Part shown: one piece after another, positions 17,070 to 26,272 of the stretch
How positions within the stretch are numbered: the first letter of the stretch is position 1
How the letters are laid out: the number at the start of each line of letters is the position of its first letter
Assembly (NCBI GenBank): GCA_022778545.1
Contig: JALFDW010000025.1
Coordinates: forward strand, 1 to 64,000
Reading direction: 5' to 3'
Length of the DNA: 64,000 nucleotides
Origin: a bacterium
GTDB taxonomy: Bacteria > Bacillota > Clostridia > Christensenellales > CAG-138
The notes under the pieces: model-generated
Told to the model about the DNA's origin: nothing
Seen by the model: only the letters and a program-made list of their open reading frames with translations
Database searches by the model: none
Translations under genes and position numbers: made by a program

Positions 17070-18451
17070 TGTTTAAAACACTTATCAATGCATGGAAGAT
17101 CAAGGACATCCGCACCAAGATTCTCTTCACGCTCCTTCTGATCGTGATCTATCGGTTCGGTTCCTTCATCCCCGTGCCTGGTGTGAACAGCGAGGTCATG
17201 GCAGAGCTCATCAAGCAGTATGACGCTCTCGGCTTCCTCAGCATGCTCTCTGGCAGCGCGCTTAGCCAGTTCAGCATCTTTGCGATGGGTATCTCGCCCT
17301 ACATCACGGGCTCGATTATCATCCAGCTGCTCACGATCGCAATCCCCTCCCTGGAGAAGCTCTCCAAGGAGGAGGATGGCCGCGAAAAGATCGAGCGCAT
17401 CACCCGCTATGTCGGCATCGGCCTTGCGCTGGTGCAGAGCATCGGCATCGTGGCGAGCCTCCAGAGCGTCGGCGTTGATGTGAACGGCACGAAGATGTAT
17501 CTTCTGAACAACGCGAACTTCTTCACCTATGCGACGATCGGCATCATCTGCACCGCAGGTACTGCCTTCCTGGTCTGGCTGGGCGAGCGCATCACGGAGA
17601 AGGGCATCGGAAACGGCATTTCCCTTATCATCTTCACCTCGATCTGCTCGAGCGTGCCGCAAACGGTCATCAACTATGTCGGTGGTGTAATCAGCCCCAA
17701 CGTGGCGACCGGCAATGCGTATCAGTGGTGGATCCTTCCGATCCTTATCGTCGTGGTTCTCGTGCTTGTTACAGGCGTTACGCTTGTGGATAAGGCGGAG
17801 CGCCGCATCCCTGTGCAGTATGCAAAGCGCGTAGTGGGCAGGAAGATGTATGGTGGCCAGAGCACGAACATCCCGCTCAAAGCGAACGCCAACGGCGTTA
17901 TGCCGCTCATCTTCGCGATGACGATCATTCAGGTTCCTGTGATGATCATGCAGATTGCGGATGGCGCTGGCATGGCGACGATGCAGCAGTATCTCCAGGA
18001 GCTGCAGAACTATGGCAGCTCCACGCTGAGCCTCGAGGGCGTAGGCTGGTTCACCAAGTTCTACATGCAGTATCTCAGCTCCGGAACGGTGATCTACTAC
18101 ATCTTCTACGCGCTGCTCATCGTTGCGTTTGCGTACTTCTACACCTCGATCTCCTTCAACCCGATCGAGATCAGCAAGAACCTTCAGCAGAACGGCGGCT
18201 TTATTCCGGGCATCCGTCCCGGCAAGCCCACGAGCGAGTATCTGGGCAAGATCAGCAACCGCCTCACGCTTTTCGGCGCGTTCTTCCTGATGGTGATCGC
18301 GATCGTCCCGACGGTGGTGCTCGGCGCATTCGGCCTTACGTCCGCGTTCGGCCCCACGAGCCTGCTCATTATGGTCAGCGTTGCGCTTGAAACTGCGGCG
18401 CAGCTTGAATCCATGATGCTCATGCGCCACTATAAGGGCTTCCTCGGCTAA
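17069..18451 (+). CDS. secY: Preprotein translocase subunit SecY
   Basis: A 460-aa integral membrane protein, the channel of the general secretory pathway, expected to have ten helices. Visible signatures are YRFGSFIPVPGVN near the N-terminus, GISPYITGSIIIQLL, GIGNGISLIIF and the cytoplasmic loop YAKRVVGRKMYGGQ. It is slightly longer than average, mainly in loops around residues 290-320. It lies in the usual spc position after rplO and before adk. Confidence 0.98.
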   Translation: MFKTLINAWKIKDIRTKILFTLLLIVIYRFGSFIPVPGVNSEVMAELIKQYDALGFLSMLSGSALSQFSIFAMGISPYITGSIIIQLLTIAIPSLEKLSKEEDGREKIERITRYVGIGLALVQSIGIVASLQSVGVDVNGTKMYLLNNANFFTYATIGIICTAGTAFLVWLGERITEKGIGNGISLIIFTSICSSVPQTVINYVGGVISPNVATGNAYQWWILPILIVVVLVLVTGVTLVDKAERRIPVQYAKRVVGRKMYGGQSTNIPLKANANGVMPLIFAMTIIQVPVMIMQIADGAGMATMQQYLQELQNYGSSTLSLEGVGWFTKFYMQYLSSGTVIYYIFYALLIVAFAYFYTSISFNPIEISKNLQQNGGFIPGIRPGKPTSEYLGKISNRLTLFGAFFLMVIAIVPTVVLGAFGLTSAFGPTSLLIMVSVALETAAQLESMMLMRHYKGFLG

Positions 18452-18464
18452 AGGGGACTGCCGC

Positions 18465-19091
18465 ATGAAATTGATCTTCTTAGGACCGCCGGGTGCCGGA
18501 AAAGGCACCCAGGCGGAAAAAATAAGCGAGCACTACGGTATTGCCCACATTTCCACCGGCGACATGCTCCGCAAGGAGATGCGCGAGGGAACGGAGCTTG
18601 GAAAAGCTGCGAAGGGCTTTATCGACAAGGGCGAGCTGGTTCCGGATGAAGTCATCATCGGCATGGTCGAAAACCGCATCAAGGCGGCCGATTGTGAAAA
18701 GGGATACCTGTTTGACGGGTTCCCCCGCACGATCGCACAGGCAGATGCGCTCCTTTCGATTTCGGACATTGACATGGTCATCAACATCGATGTGCCTGCG
18801 GAGCGCCTTGTTGAGCGCATTGGCGGCAGGCGCATGTGCGCGGGATGCGGCACAGGCTATCACGTTTCCACGTATCACAAGGATACTTGCGAAAAGTGCG
18901 GCGCGGAGCTGTTCATTCGTGACGACGACAAGCCGGAGACTGTGCTCAACCGCATTACGGTCTATGAACGGCAGACACAGCCGCTCATCGATTACTACGG
19001 TGCGAAGGGCATGCTGCGGACTGTGGACGGCGACAGAACGCCGGAAGCAGTGAGGAATGATATCCTTGCCCTCACGGAGAAGCTTGTATGA
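18465..19091 (+). CDS. adk: Adenylate kinase, zinc-lid form
   Basis: A 208-aa cytoplasmic enzyme (ATP + AMP to 2 ADP). The P-loop GPPGAGKGT is at residues 7-15. The AMP-site motif DGFPRTIAQADAL and a LID with four cysteines (125, 128, 142, 145) follow; such a lid binds zinc in Gram-positive enzymes. The stop overlaps the map start (ATGA). Confidence 0.98.
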   Translation: MKLIFLGPPGAGKGTQAEKISEHYGIAHISTGDMLRKEMREGTELGKAAKGFIDKGELVPDEVIIGMVENRIKAADCEKGYLFDGFPRTIAQADALLSISDIDMVINIDVPAERLVERIGGRRMCAGCGTGYHVSTYHKDTCEKCGAELFIRDDDKPETVLNRITVYERQTQPLIDYYGAKGMLRTVDGDRTPEAVRNDILALTEKLV

Positions 19092-19846
19092 TGGGGCGGA
19101 TCACGATCAAGAACGCGGCCGACATCGAAAAGATGAAGGCAGCGGGCAACATCGTTAAGAAAACCCTGGAGCTTCTTTCTGAGAAGGCGGAAGTCGGAAT
19201 GACGACGGAGGAGCTTGACAGGATTGCCGAAACGTATATCAGGAAACAGGGAGCATATCCCTCTTTCCTGAATTACAGCGGATATCCCAAAAGCATCTGC
19301 ACATCCGTCAATCAGCAGGTCGTGCATGGGATTCCCGGGAAATACAAGCTCCGCGACGGCGATATCCTGAGCTTGGATGTCGGCGCAAAGCTGGATGGAT
19401 TCCATGGGGATGCGGCACGCACGGTTCTCATCGGCAACGTGCCGGAGGACGTGCAAAAGCTTGTCACGGTCACGCGGGAATGCTTCTTTGAAGCGCTGAA
19501 ATTTGCGCGGCCCGGCTACCACATCTCCGACATCGGGGCAGCTGTGCAAAAGCATGCGGAAGCCCACGGATATGGCGTTGTGCGCGATCTGATCGGCCAT
19601 GGCATTGGTCGTGAGATGCACGAGCCGCCGGATGTGCCCAACTTCGCGGATCGCCGGATGGGCCGCGGCGCAAAGCTCGTGCCCGGCATGGTGATCGCCA
19701 TTGAGCCCATGATCAACATGGGAACGTGGGAAGTCGTACAGCTGCGTGACGGCTGGACGATCGAAACGCGGGACGGCAAGCCGAGCGCCCATTATGAGAA
19801 CACGGTCGCCATCACGGAAGGTGAGCCGATGCTCCTCACGCTGTAA
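19088..19846 (+). CDS. map: Methionine aminopeptidase type I
   Basis: A 252-aa metalloenzyme that removes the initiator methionine from new proteins. Metal-site elements are visible in order: LDVGAKLDGFHGDAARTV, GHGIGREMHEPPDVPNF, IEPMINMG and HYENTVAI. Two consecutive ATGs (19088, 19091) are possible starts; the first overlaps the adk stop. Confidence 0.97.
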   Translation: MMGRITIKNAADIEKMKAAGNIVKKTLELLSEKAEVGMTTEELDRIAETYIRKQGAYPSFLNYSGYPKSICTSVNQQVVHGIPGKYKLRDGDILSLDVGAKLDGFHGDAARTVLIGNVPEDVQKLVTVTRECFFEALKFARPGYHISDIGAAVQKHAEAHGYGVVRDLIGHGIGREMHEPPDVPNFADRRMGRGAKLVPGMVIAIEPMINMGTWEVVQLRDGWTIETRDGKPSAHYENTVAITEGEPMLLTL

Positions 19847-19858
19847 GGGAGGCGAACC

Positions 19859-20146
19859 ATGACCGGCGAACTGTTGGGAAGGATCGTCCTATCCAAGGCG
19901 GGGCGCGATAAAGGAAGGCGCTTTGTGGTGGTCGCCATCGAGGATGATGCGCATGTGCGCATTGCCGATGGCGGGCTGCGGAAGATCGCCCGCGCCAAGA
20001 AGAAGAAGCTGAAGCATTTGAGCTTTGAGCGCGCGTATGTGAAGGATCTTGAATCGATGCTTGCGGCAACGGGCAATACGGCGGATGCCGCGCTTAGAAA
20101 AGCGCTTGCCCTTGACCATGAAACCGGAGAGAATAAGGAGGGATAG
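19859..20146 (+). CDS. KOW-domain RNA-binding protein (L14E/L6E/L27E-like)
   Basis: A 95-aa basic protein. The first 40 residues form a KOW-type barrel ([23 protein letters not shown]) with a lysine-rich stretch ([10 protein letters not shown]). It sits between map and infA, a position where Clostridia often encode such a protein, likely bound to RNA or the ribosome. No direct function is known. It ends 1 base before the infA start codon. Confidence 0.8.
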   Translation: MTGELLGRIVLSKAGRDKGRRFVVVAIEDDAHVRIADGGLRKIARAKKKKLKHLSFERAYVKDLESMLAATGNTADAALRKALALDHETGENKEG

Positions 20147-20147
20147 C

Positions 20148-20502
<355 letters not shown>

Positions 20503-20638
20503 CCCCTCTGATGCCACGCGCACGGTGCAATTTGCGCCATGCGCGCGTTTGCCTGCCTGCCGTTTTCGGCAGCGGCGGAAGCGTACCGGAAAAATGACGG
20601 AAAACATGGATGAATTCCTAAAAAATGGGAAAAATCTA

Positions 20639-20668
20639 TTGCAAAGTCCGGCAAAATAATGGTACAAT
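20639..20668 (+). promoter_or_regulatory. Promoter of the rpsM operon
   Basis: TTGCAA (20639-20644) and TACAAT (20663-20668) are 18 bases apart. The alpha-operon genes can thus be transcribed independently of the spc run, starting near 20675. Confidence 0.65.
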
Positions 20669-20680
20669 AAATTGTTTCGA

Positions 20681-20860
20681 GCCTGCCTTCCCAGGCTTCG
20701 TCAGGCAGTGAGAGCTGCATGACATATTAGAAATCTGCTTCGTCCCCCTATTTTGGCGAAAACGGAGCGGAGTTCTAATAGAGGAAACCCCTCGCCGGTG
20801 CGGCTGCCGCGGGATCTTCCAACCCGTGGAACCGGCGAGACCCCATAACCAAATTTTTCG
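20681..20860 (+). promoter_or_regulatory. Structured leader before rpsM
   Basis: About 200 untranslated bases precede rpsM. A bipartite hairpin is formed by CTCGCCGGT (20791-20799) with ACCGGCGAG (20831-20839), then CCGCGGG (20807-20813) with CCCGTGG (20823-20829). Upstream, GCCTG (20681-20685) could pair with either of two CAGGC copies (20692, 20702). The position matches the S4-binding leader of the E. coli alpha operon, and rpsD lies in this operon. Confidence 0.5.
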
Positions 20861-20872
20861 GAGGTAAACTTT

Positions 20873-21241
20873 ATGGCACGTATTGCTGGCGTGGACCTGC
20901 CCAGGGATAAGCGGGTCGAAATCGGCCTTACCTACATCTTCGGTATCGGCCGCAAGACCGCGTCCGACATCCTCGCAGCCACCGGCGTTGACCCGGACAT
21001 CCGCGTTCGCGACCTGTCCGAGGCCGACGTCACCAAACTCAGGGACTACATCGACCATAACGTAAAGGTAGAGGGCGACCTCAGGCGTGAGACTTCCATG
21101 AACATCAAGCGCCTCATCGAGATCGGCTGCTACCGTGGTGTGCGTCACCGCAAGGGCCTCCCGGTCCGCGGTCAGAGCACCAAGCAGAACGCCCGCACCC
21201 GCAAGGGCCCGAAACGCACCGTGGGCGGCAGAAAGAAGTAA
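20873..21241 (+). CDS. rpsM: Ribosomal protein S13
   Basis: A 122-aa 30S head protein contacting P-site tRNA and the 50S subunit. It has the start [20 protein letters not shown], the helix-two-turn region, and the basic tail. TCGGAGGTAAAC precedes the ATG. Confidence 0.98.
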   Translation: MARIAGVDLPRDKRVEIGLTYIFGIGRKTASDILAATGVDPDIRVRDLSEADVTKLRDYIDHNVKVEGDLRRETSMNIKRLIEIGCYRGVRHRKGLPVRGQSTKQNARTRKGPKRTVGGRKK

Positions 21242-21256
21242 GGGAGGAGACGTAAA

Positions 21257-21664
21257 ATGGCAGCAGCAAAAGGCAAAGTCAAGAAGGCCGGTACCCGCAA
21301 GCGCCGTGAGAAGAAGAACATCGAGCGTGGCGCGGTGCATATCCGTTCCTCCTTCAACAACACGATGGTTACCATCACTGACCTCCAGGGCAACGCGATC
21401 TCCTGGGCTTCCGCCGGCGGCCTCGGCTTCCGTGGTTCCAGAAAGAGCACCCCGTTTGCGGCGCAGATGGCTTCCGAGACCGCTGCAAGGGCGGCAATGG
21501 AGCACGGCCTCCGCACCGTTGAGGTTTATGTAAAGGGCCCCGGCTCCGGCCGTGAAGCGGCGATCCGCGCGCTTCAGACGGCTGGCCTCGAGGTCAACAT
21601 GATCAAGGACGTGACGCCCATCCCGCATAACGGATGCCGCCCGCCCAAGCGCAGAAGAGTTTAA
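21257..21664 (+). CDS. rpsK: Ribosomal protein S11
   Basis: A 135-aa 30S platform protein near the mRNA exit. It has [19 protein letters not shown] and the signature [16 protein letters not shown], ending PPKRRRV. It is full length. Confidence 0.98.
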   Translation: MAAAKGKVKKAGTRKRREKKNIERGAVHIRSSFNNTMVTITDLQGNAISWASAGGLGFRGSRKSTPFAAQMASETAARAAMEHGLRTVEVYVKGPGSGREAAIRALQTAGLEVNMIKDVTPIPHNGCRPPKRRRV

Positions 21665-21678
21665 GGAGGCAAACGACA

Positions 21679-22308
21679 ATGGCAAGATATACGGATTCCG
21701 TTTGCAGGCAGTGCCGCCGCGAAGGTCAGAAACTTTTCCTGAAGGGCGACCGTTGCTACACCGCGAAGTGCGCGGTTGTGAAGCGCCACACCCCGCCGGG
21801 CCAGCATGGCCAGGCAAGGCAGAGGAAGCAGAGCGAATACGGCCTCCAGCTTCGTGAGAAGCAGAAGTGCCGCCGCGCCTATGGCATCCTCGAGTCCCAG
21901 TTCCGCAAGTATTACGACATGGCCAGCAATATGCGCGGTGTAACGGGCGAGAACATGCTCTGCCTGCTCGAGCGCAGACTGGACAACGTGGTTTACCGCC
22001 TTGCTCTTGCTCCGAGCCGCCCGATGGCGCGCCAGATGGTCACCCATGGCCACATCCTCGTGGATGGCAAGAAGGTGGACATTGCTTCCTACCTTGTGAA
22101 GCCCGGCCAGGTCATCACGGTGCGCGAACGCAGCCGCGACATGGAGCAGCTCAAGGAGCTCCGTGAGCAGGGCGCAAGCAAGCCCATCCCGAAGTGGCTG
22201 GAGCTTGATGCCGATAACCTCACCGGTAAGATCGCTGCGATGCCGCAGCGCGACGATATCGACCTCACCATCGAGGAGCATCTCATCGTCGAGTTCTACT
22301 CCAGGTAA
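21679..22308 (+). CDS. rpsD: Ribosomal protein S4, zinc-binding form
   Basis: A 209-aa primary 16S-binding protein. Four cysteines in the first 31 residues (CRQCRREGQ and CYTAKC) form the zinc site of C-plus S4. The S4 RNA-binding domain ([21 protein letters not shown]) follows. ATG 21679 follows AAGGAGG. In E. coli S4 represses its own operon by binding the rpsM leader, a likely role here too. Confidence 0.98.
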   Translation: MARYTDSVCRQCRREGQKLFLKGDRCYTAKCAVVKRHTPPGQHGQARQRKQSEYGLQLREKQKCRRAYGILESQFRKYYDMASNMRGVTGENMLCLLERRLDNVVYRLALAPSRPMARQMVTHGHILVDGKKVDIASYLVKPGQVITVRERSRDMEQLKELREQGASKPIPKWLELDADNLTGKIAAMPQRDDIDLTIEEHLIVEFYSR

Positions 22309-22367
22309 TCGCAAACTGCCCCATTGCCCTAATCGACTGACCAGAAATCAAGAGAGGGGAAGAGAGA

Positions 22368-23309
22368 ATGATAGAAATCGAAAGACCGAAAATCGAATGC
22401 GTAGAGCTCACCGAGGATTACGGCAAGTTCGTGGTGGAGCCGCTGGAGCGCGGCTTTGGCACGACGCTGGGCAACTCCCTTCGCAGGGTGCTGCTCTCCT
22501 CCCTGCCCGGTGTAGCGGCTTCGTCCATCAAGATCGATGGCGTACTGCATGAGTTTTCGACCGTGGAAGGCGTCAAGGAAGATGTGACCGAGATCGTCCT
22601 GAACATCAAGGAGCTGTGCGTGAAGCTGCACAGCGAGGGCGCGAAGAAGGTCATCATTGATGCCCGTGGCGAGTGTGAAGTCAAGGCCGGCGACATCATC
22701 GCTGATTCGGATGTGGAGATCGTAAACCCCGAGCTGCACATTGCGACCCTTGGCCCCAACGCCAGGCTCTACATGGAGATCATCCTGGAGCGTGGGCGCG
22801 GCTATGTTTCCGCTGACAAGAACAAGAAGCCGGATATGCCCATTGGCCAGATCGCGATCGACTCCATATTCACCCCGATCCGCAAGGTCAACTTCCGTGT
22901 GGAGGATACGCGCGTAGGTCAGATTACGGACTACGACATGCTTACCCTGGAGGTTTGGACGGATGGCAGCATCAAGCCGGACGAGGCTGTGAGCCTTGCG
23001 GCAAAGATCCTCACGGAGCACCTGATGCTGTTCATCAACCTCACCGAGCATGTTCAGGGCGTGGAGATCATGGTCGAAAAGGAAGAGGACAAGAAGGAGA
23101 AGATTCTCGAGATGACGATCGAGGAACTCGACCTCTCCGTCCGCTCCTACAACTGCCTCAAACGCGCGGGCATCAACACCGTCGAGGAATTGGTGATGCG
23201 CAACGAGGAAGAAATGATGAAGGTCCGCAACCTCGGCCGCAAGTCGCTTGAGGAAGTCCAGCAGAAGCTTGTTGGGCTGGGCCTTTCGCTCCGGCATAAC
23301 GAAGACTAA
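22368..23309 (+). CDS. rpoA: RNA polymerase alpha subunit
   Basis: A 313-aa subunit. The N-terminal assembly domain includes [20 protein letters not shown]. The C-terminal domain after about residue 240 has the helix-hairpin-helix ([30 protein letters not shown]) that binds UP elements and activators. GAGGGGAAGAGAG lies upstream. Confidence 0.98.
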   Translation: MIEIERPKIECVELTEDYGKFVVEPLERGFGTTLGNSLRRVLLSSLPGVAASSIKIDGVLHEFSTVEGVKEDVTEIVLNIKELCVKLHSEGAKKVIIDARGECEVKAGDIIADSDVEIVNPELHIATLGPNARLYMEIILERGRGYVSADKNKKPDMPIGQIAIDSIFTPIRKVNFRVEDTRVGQITDYDMLTLEVWTDGSIKPDEAVSLAAKILTEHLMLFINLTEHVQGVEIMVEKEEDKKEKILEMTIEELDLSVRSYNCLKRAGINTVEELVMRNEEEMMKVRNLGRKSLEEVQQKLVGLGLSLRHNED

Positions 23310-23326
23310 TTAAGGAGGAAGTTTCA

Positions 23327-23818
23327 ATGCCTAACCGTAAACTTGGTAAGGCGAGCGACCAGCGCGACGCTATGCTCAGGAACCTGACCACCGCGCTCCT
23401 GTGGAACGGCAAGATCGTGACCACCGAAGCCCGTGCGAAGGAAGTCCGCCCCATCGCGGAGAAGCTGATCACCCTCGCTGTGAAGGAATATAAGAACACC
23501 GTCACCGTAGAAAAAGAGACCCGCAACGACAAGCAGCAGGTCGTCAAGGTGGAGAAGGTCAACGACCTGCCCTCCAAGCTCCATGCCCGCAGGCAGATCA
23601 TGGCTTATCTTTATGATATGCCCCTGCCCCGCAACGAGAAGGAGACCAAGCCTGAGTACGCAAAGCGTTCCAAGGAGACCCCGCATCCTGTCGTGGAGAA
23701 GCTCTTCCGTGAGATCGCGCCGAAGTACGATGGCCGCAACGGCGGTTACACCCGCGTGCTGAAGCTGGGCCCCCGCCGCGGCGATGCGGCTGAGATGGCC
23801 ATGATCGAGCTGATCTGA
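23327..23818 (+). CDS. rplQ: Ribosomal protein L17 with internal insertion
   Basis: A 163-aa 50S protein at the tunnel exit. The start ([19 protein letters not shown]) and end ([20 protein letters not shown]) are normal. Most L17 proteins have about 115-130 residues. Here an extra segment of roughly 40 residues, charged and rich in Lys/Glu/Pro, interrupts the middle (about residues 62-115). It is the last gene of the alpha operon, and a terminator follows. Confidence 0.97.
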   Translation: MPNRKLGKASDQRDAMLRNLTTALLWNGKIVTTEARAKEVRPIAEKLITLAVKEYKNTVTVEKETRNDKQQVVKVEKVNDLPSKLHARRQIMAYLYDMPLPRNEKETKPEYAKRSKETPHPVVEKLFREIAPKYDGRNGGYTRVLKLGPRRGDAAEMAMIELI

Positions 23819-23834
23819 CAAAGCAAAGCAACAT

Positions 23835-23866
23835 AAAAGGAACGCCTGCGGGCGTTCCTTTTTGCT
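23835..23866 (+). terminator. Intrinsic terminator of the ribosomal cluster
   Basis: AAAAGGAACGCC (23835-23846), loop TGCG, GGCGTTCCTTTTT (23851-23863). It is a strong 12-bp stem with a T-run. Confidence 0.92.
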
Positions 23867-23885
23867 GTTCAGAAAGCATTGTGTA

Positions 23886-23894
23886 TGCTATAAT
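23886..23894 (+). promoter_or_regulatory. Extended -10 promoter of the glutaminase gene
   Basis: TGCTATAAT is a perfect extended -10 (TG-N-TATAAT). No good -35 is visible. The same 9 bases serve the gene at 49509. Confidence 0.6.
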
Positions 23895-23940
23895 CAACAT
23901 AAACCCACACTGAAAATATCCTATGCACAGGGGAATGTAT

Positions 23941-24858
23941 ATGGAAGAATTATTGGAACAGATCCTTTCAGAATGCCGCCCGTTCATCCAAAAAGGAAAA
24001 GTTGCAACTTATATTCCGGAACTTGCGAAGCAGGAACCGAATGATTTTGGAATCTATGTGCAGAACAGCGACGGAAGCCATTACTGCGCCGGTGATTGCA
24101 CGAAGCATTTTACGATCCAGAGCATTGTGAAGCCCGTTCTGCTGCTTTTGGCGCTTATGGACAACGGGGTCGAGGGTGTGTGCGCTCATGTCGGCGTAGA
24201 GGCGACGGGCAAGCCCTTCGATGCGATTAATGTATCCGATAAATCCCTGCTTTCCGAGCATTTCAACCCTATGGTCAACGCGGGGGCGATCGTGCTGTGC
24301 TCTCTGTTGAAAGGAGAGTCCTACGATGTGCGCTTCGAACGGCTGTTGAACCTTGTCCGGCAGCTTGCGGACAACCCTGAGATCGGCGTGGATGAAGCGG
24401 TATTCCGTTCCGAACAGGAATGCGGATACAAGAACCGTGCGCTCGCCTATCTGCTGAAGGCGCATGGGCTTTTGCAGGACGATGTGGAGGCGGTCCTGCG
24501 CTGCTATTTCCGCGCCTGCTCAATACGCGTTTGCAGCCGGGATCTTGCGCATATCGGCATGACGCTTGCAAACCACGGCCGCCATTTCAAGACGGATGAG
24601 AGGCTTTTTCCGGCGGAGTACGCGCGCTTTGTCAACGCCGTGCTGATGACCTGCGGCATGTACGATGGTTCGGGTGAATTTGCGATCCGCGTTGGCATTC
24701 CCGCAAAAAGCGGCGTAGGCGGCGGGATCATGGGCGTTGTTCCCACCCGCATGGGCATCGGCATCTATTCGCCGGCGCTCGATGAAAAGGGGAACAGCGT
24801 TGCAGGGATTCGGGCGCTGGAGCAACTCTCAAAACGCATGTATCTTGGGATATTCTAA
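23941..24858 (+). CDS. glsA: Glutaminase
   Basis: A 305-aa cytoplasmic enzyme of the beta-lactamase-like glutaminase family (glutamine to glutamate and ammonia). The catalytic SxxK is S61-I-V-K64 within the FTIQSIVKP segment, followed by the family motif FNPMVNAGAI. C-terminal elements (CGMYDGSGEFAIRVGIPAKSGVGGGI) hold the second active-site region. Three in-frame ATGs are close together; 23941 is chosen because AGGGGA lies 6 bases upstream. The gene appears monocistronic. Confidence 0.92.
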   Translation: MEELLEQILSECRPFIQKGKVATYIPELAKQEPNDFGIYVQNSDGSHYCAGDCTKHFTIQSIVKPVLLLLALMDNGVEGVCAHVGVEATGKPFDAINVSDKSLLSEHFNPMVNAGAIVLCSLLKGESYDVRFERLLNLVRQLADNPEIGVDEAVFRSEQECGYKNRALAYLLKAHGLLQDDVEAVLRCYFRACSIRVCSRDLAHIGMTLANHGRHFKTDERLFPAEYARFVNAVLMTCGMYDGSGEFAIRVGIPAKSGVGGGIMGVVPTRMGIGIYSPALDEKGNSVAGIRALEQLSKRMYLGIF

Positions 24859-24997
24859 ATCTTACAAATAAAGAAAAAGCCAAAACGGGCTATTTGTGTA
24901 TTTTGTCGAAAAGAGGCAGATAATTCAGCGTTGTTTTTGCACGCATGCGCGCTATGCGCGTGGTACTTCTACAGCAAAACTGCGAAGGAAAAAGTAT

Positions 24998-25891
24998 ATG
25001 CACCCGAAGAAGAAAAGACAAAAGCATTTGATCAGCGAATATGTTTCCGACCACGCGTTTAAAAGAGCGCACCCGTTTCGATATTGGGGGCACATTGCGG
25101 TGTGTGCTTTGGCAATACTGCTGCCGATTGGCGCATATGCGTTCGGGTTGCCGTATTTGACACACGGCAGGGAAAACGGATGGGTGGTTTTGGGCTTGAT
25201 CGGCGCTTTCTTTATAAGTGCCGGCCTTGCGTCTGCTATTGCCTCTGCTATTTCAATATGGGATGGGTTTAAAGCACCAAAACTGTTGATATTGGCTTGT
25301 TTTGCGGTGGGAGCATTGCTGATTGGCGTTATGGTGTTCATGCTTCGCAACGATACAGCATTTAATGCAATCGATCAACATGCCGTAACGTATTACTTTT
25401 GTACGCATTTATTCTTGCTGTTCATGCTGATCTATTATGTCCGTTTTCATGGCACAATACTCTGTGTCTACGGCAGGCATATCGGAAAGCGGAGAATGAA
25501 TGGGCTCGAAAGCTTTTGGGAGCGCAAATCTGTTCATGCTGCTTTGGATATAAAATGGCTTCAGTGGCTCAATCGCATATACATTGCTATCTTCTTGATC
25601 GAGCTTGTTGTCCATCTTTTGTTTGGATGGATTAAATCTGTCGCAGTTGCGTTCTCATTTTTCTTTGCGATTTTAGCGTTGATGACGATCGTCTTGTTTC
25701 TTGCAGGAGAAATTATTGATCATAAACGTTATCATGGGCATGCATTTGTTCTGCTCGCAAGAAGCCGGGACAGAGGACTTGATTCCAGCCTGGTTGATTT
25801 GGTTGAAGCAAGCATGATCGCATTGTGTGCGTACGCTCAGATGAGCATGGCATTTGAACGAGTCGGAGTAGATATTTGGCTTTTTTCATAG
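24998..25891 (+). CDS. Six-helix membrane protein of unknown function
   Basis: A 297-aa protein with about six hydrophobic segments (near residues 30-55, 62-85, 90-112, 125-148, 185-207 and 210-235). The N-terminus is basic and cytoplasmic (HPKKKRQKH) and the C-terminus ends within a hydrophobic stretch. I recognise no family. ATG 24998 has AAGGA about 9 bases upstream; an alternative start at 24896 would add 34 basic residues without a site. The gene is AT-richer than its neighbours, which hints at transfer. It stands alone between glsA and the small RNA locus. Confidence 0.75.
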   Translation: MHPKKKRQKHLISEYVSDHAFKRAHPFRYWGHIAVCALAILLPIGAYAFGLPYLTHGRENGWVVLGLIGAFFISAGLASAIASAISIWDGFKAPKLLILACFAVGALLIGVMVFMLRNDTAFNAIDQHAVTYYFCTHLFLLFMLIYYVRFHGTILCVYGRHIGKRRMNGLESFWERKSVHAALDIKWLQWLNRIYIAIFLIELVVHLLFGWIKSVAVAFSFFFAILALMTIVLFLAGEIIDHKRYHGHAFVLLARSRDRGLDSSLVDLVEASMIALCAYAQMSMAFERVGVDIWLFS

Positions 25892-26022
25892 CAATGAACC
25901 AACGGAAACAGAAGCTGTCTGTCCGTTTATGCTTCATATAAAAAACGGCTTAATCGCCCTTCTGATATTCTGCGTTGAGGCGAGGAAAGACAAAATAAAT
26001 CGGCAAGAAAATACAGAATAAT

Positions 26023-26098
26023 ATAGACCTTGTGCCGTCGGGAAACACCCACACAGGACTGGCACCTGTTGGCTCTGGCTCGATCAGCAAAGGTCTAT
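26023..26098 (-). ncRNA. Candidate promoter-driven structured small RNA
   Basis: In the gap between two convergent genes, ATAGACCTT (plus 26023-26031) and AAGGTCTAT (26090-26098) form a closing 9-bp stem. Inside are ACAGG-loop-CCTGT (5 bp, 7-base loop, 26053-26069) and GGG-loop-CCC (26040-26050). The 7-base loop can also pair with TGCC at 26033-26036, a possible pseudoknot. Read on the minus strand, the RNA would start exactly at the first base of the closing stem, because a promoter lies immediately upstream. No known RNA family is recognised. The rest of 25892-26272 shows no supported gene. Confidence 0.45.
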
Positions 26099-26104
26099 TT
26101 ATAT

Positions 26105-26132
26105 AGTATACCTGAATTTTTGGAAAAAACAA
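26105..26132 (-). promoter_or_regulatory. Promoter for the candidate small RNA
   Basis: On the minus strand TTGTTT (plus 26127-26132) and TATACT (plus 26105-26110) are 16 bases apart. The expected start, about 7 bases downstream, falls at 26098, the first base of the closing stem. Confidence 0.55.
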
Positions 26133-26272
26133 CTTGAAATTCAACGGGGGAATGACCTCAAGCGCCGGACGACACGGCGGAGAAAACAGAAGTGCCTCAG
26201 GGTTTGCCGAATGTGACGGATACGAACTCGGCGAAAAAACAGGAAAAGGCTTTGCACGAAGCATGTGAGCCG

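Noticed and set aside
26023-26098. tRNA-like arm (5-bp stem with 7-base loop)
   Set aside because: No acceptor, D or anticodon arms can be arranged around it, so it is not a tRNA gene.
25950-26264. 104-codon minus-strand frame through the small RNA locus
   Set aside because: There is no ribosome site, the inverted repeats explain the sequence better, and the frame crosses the promoter. I kept it only as an alternative explanation.
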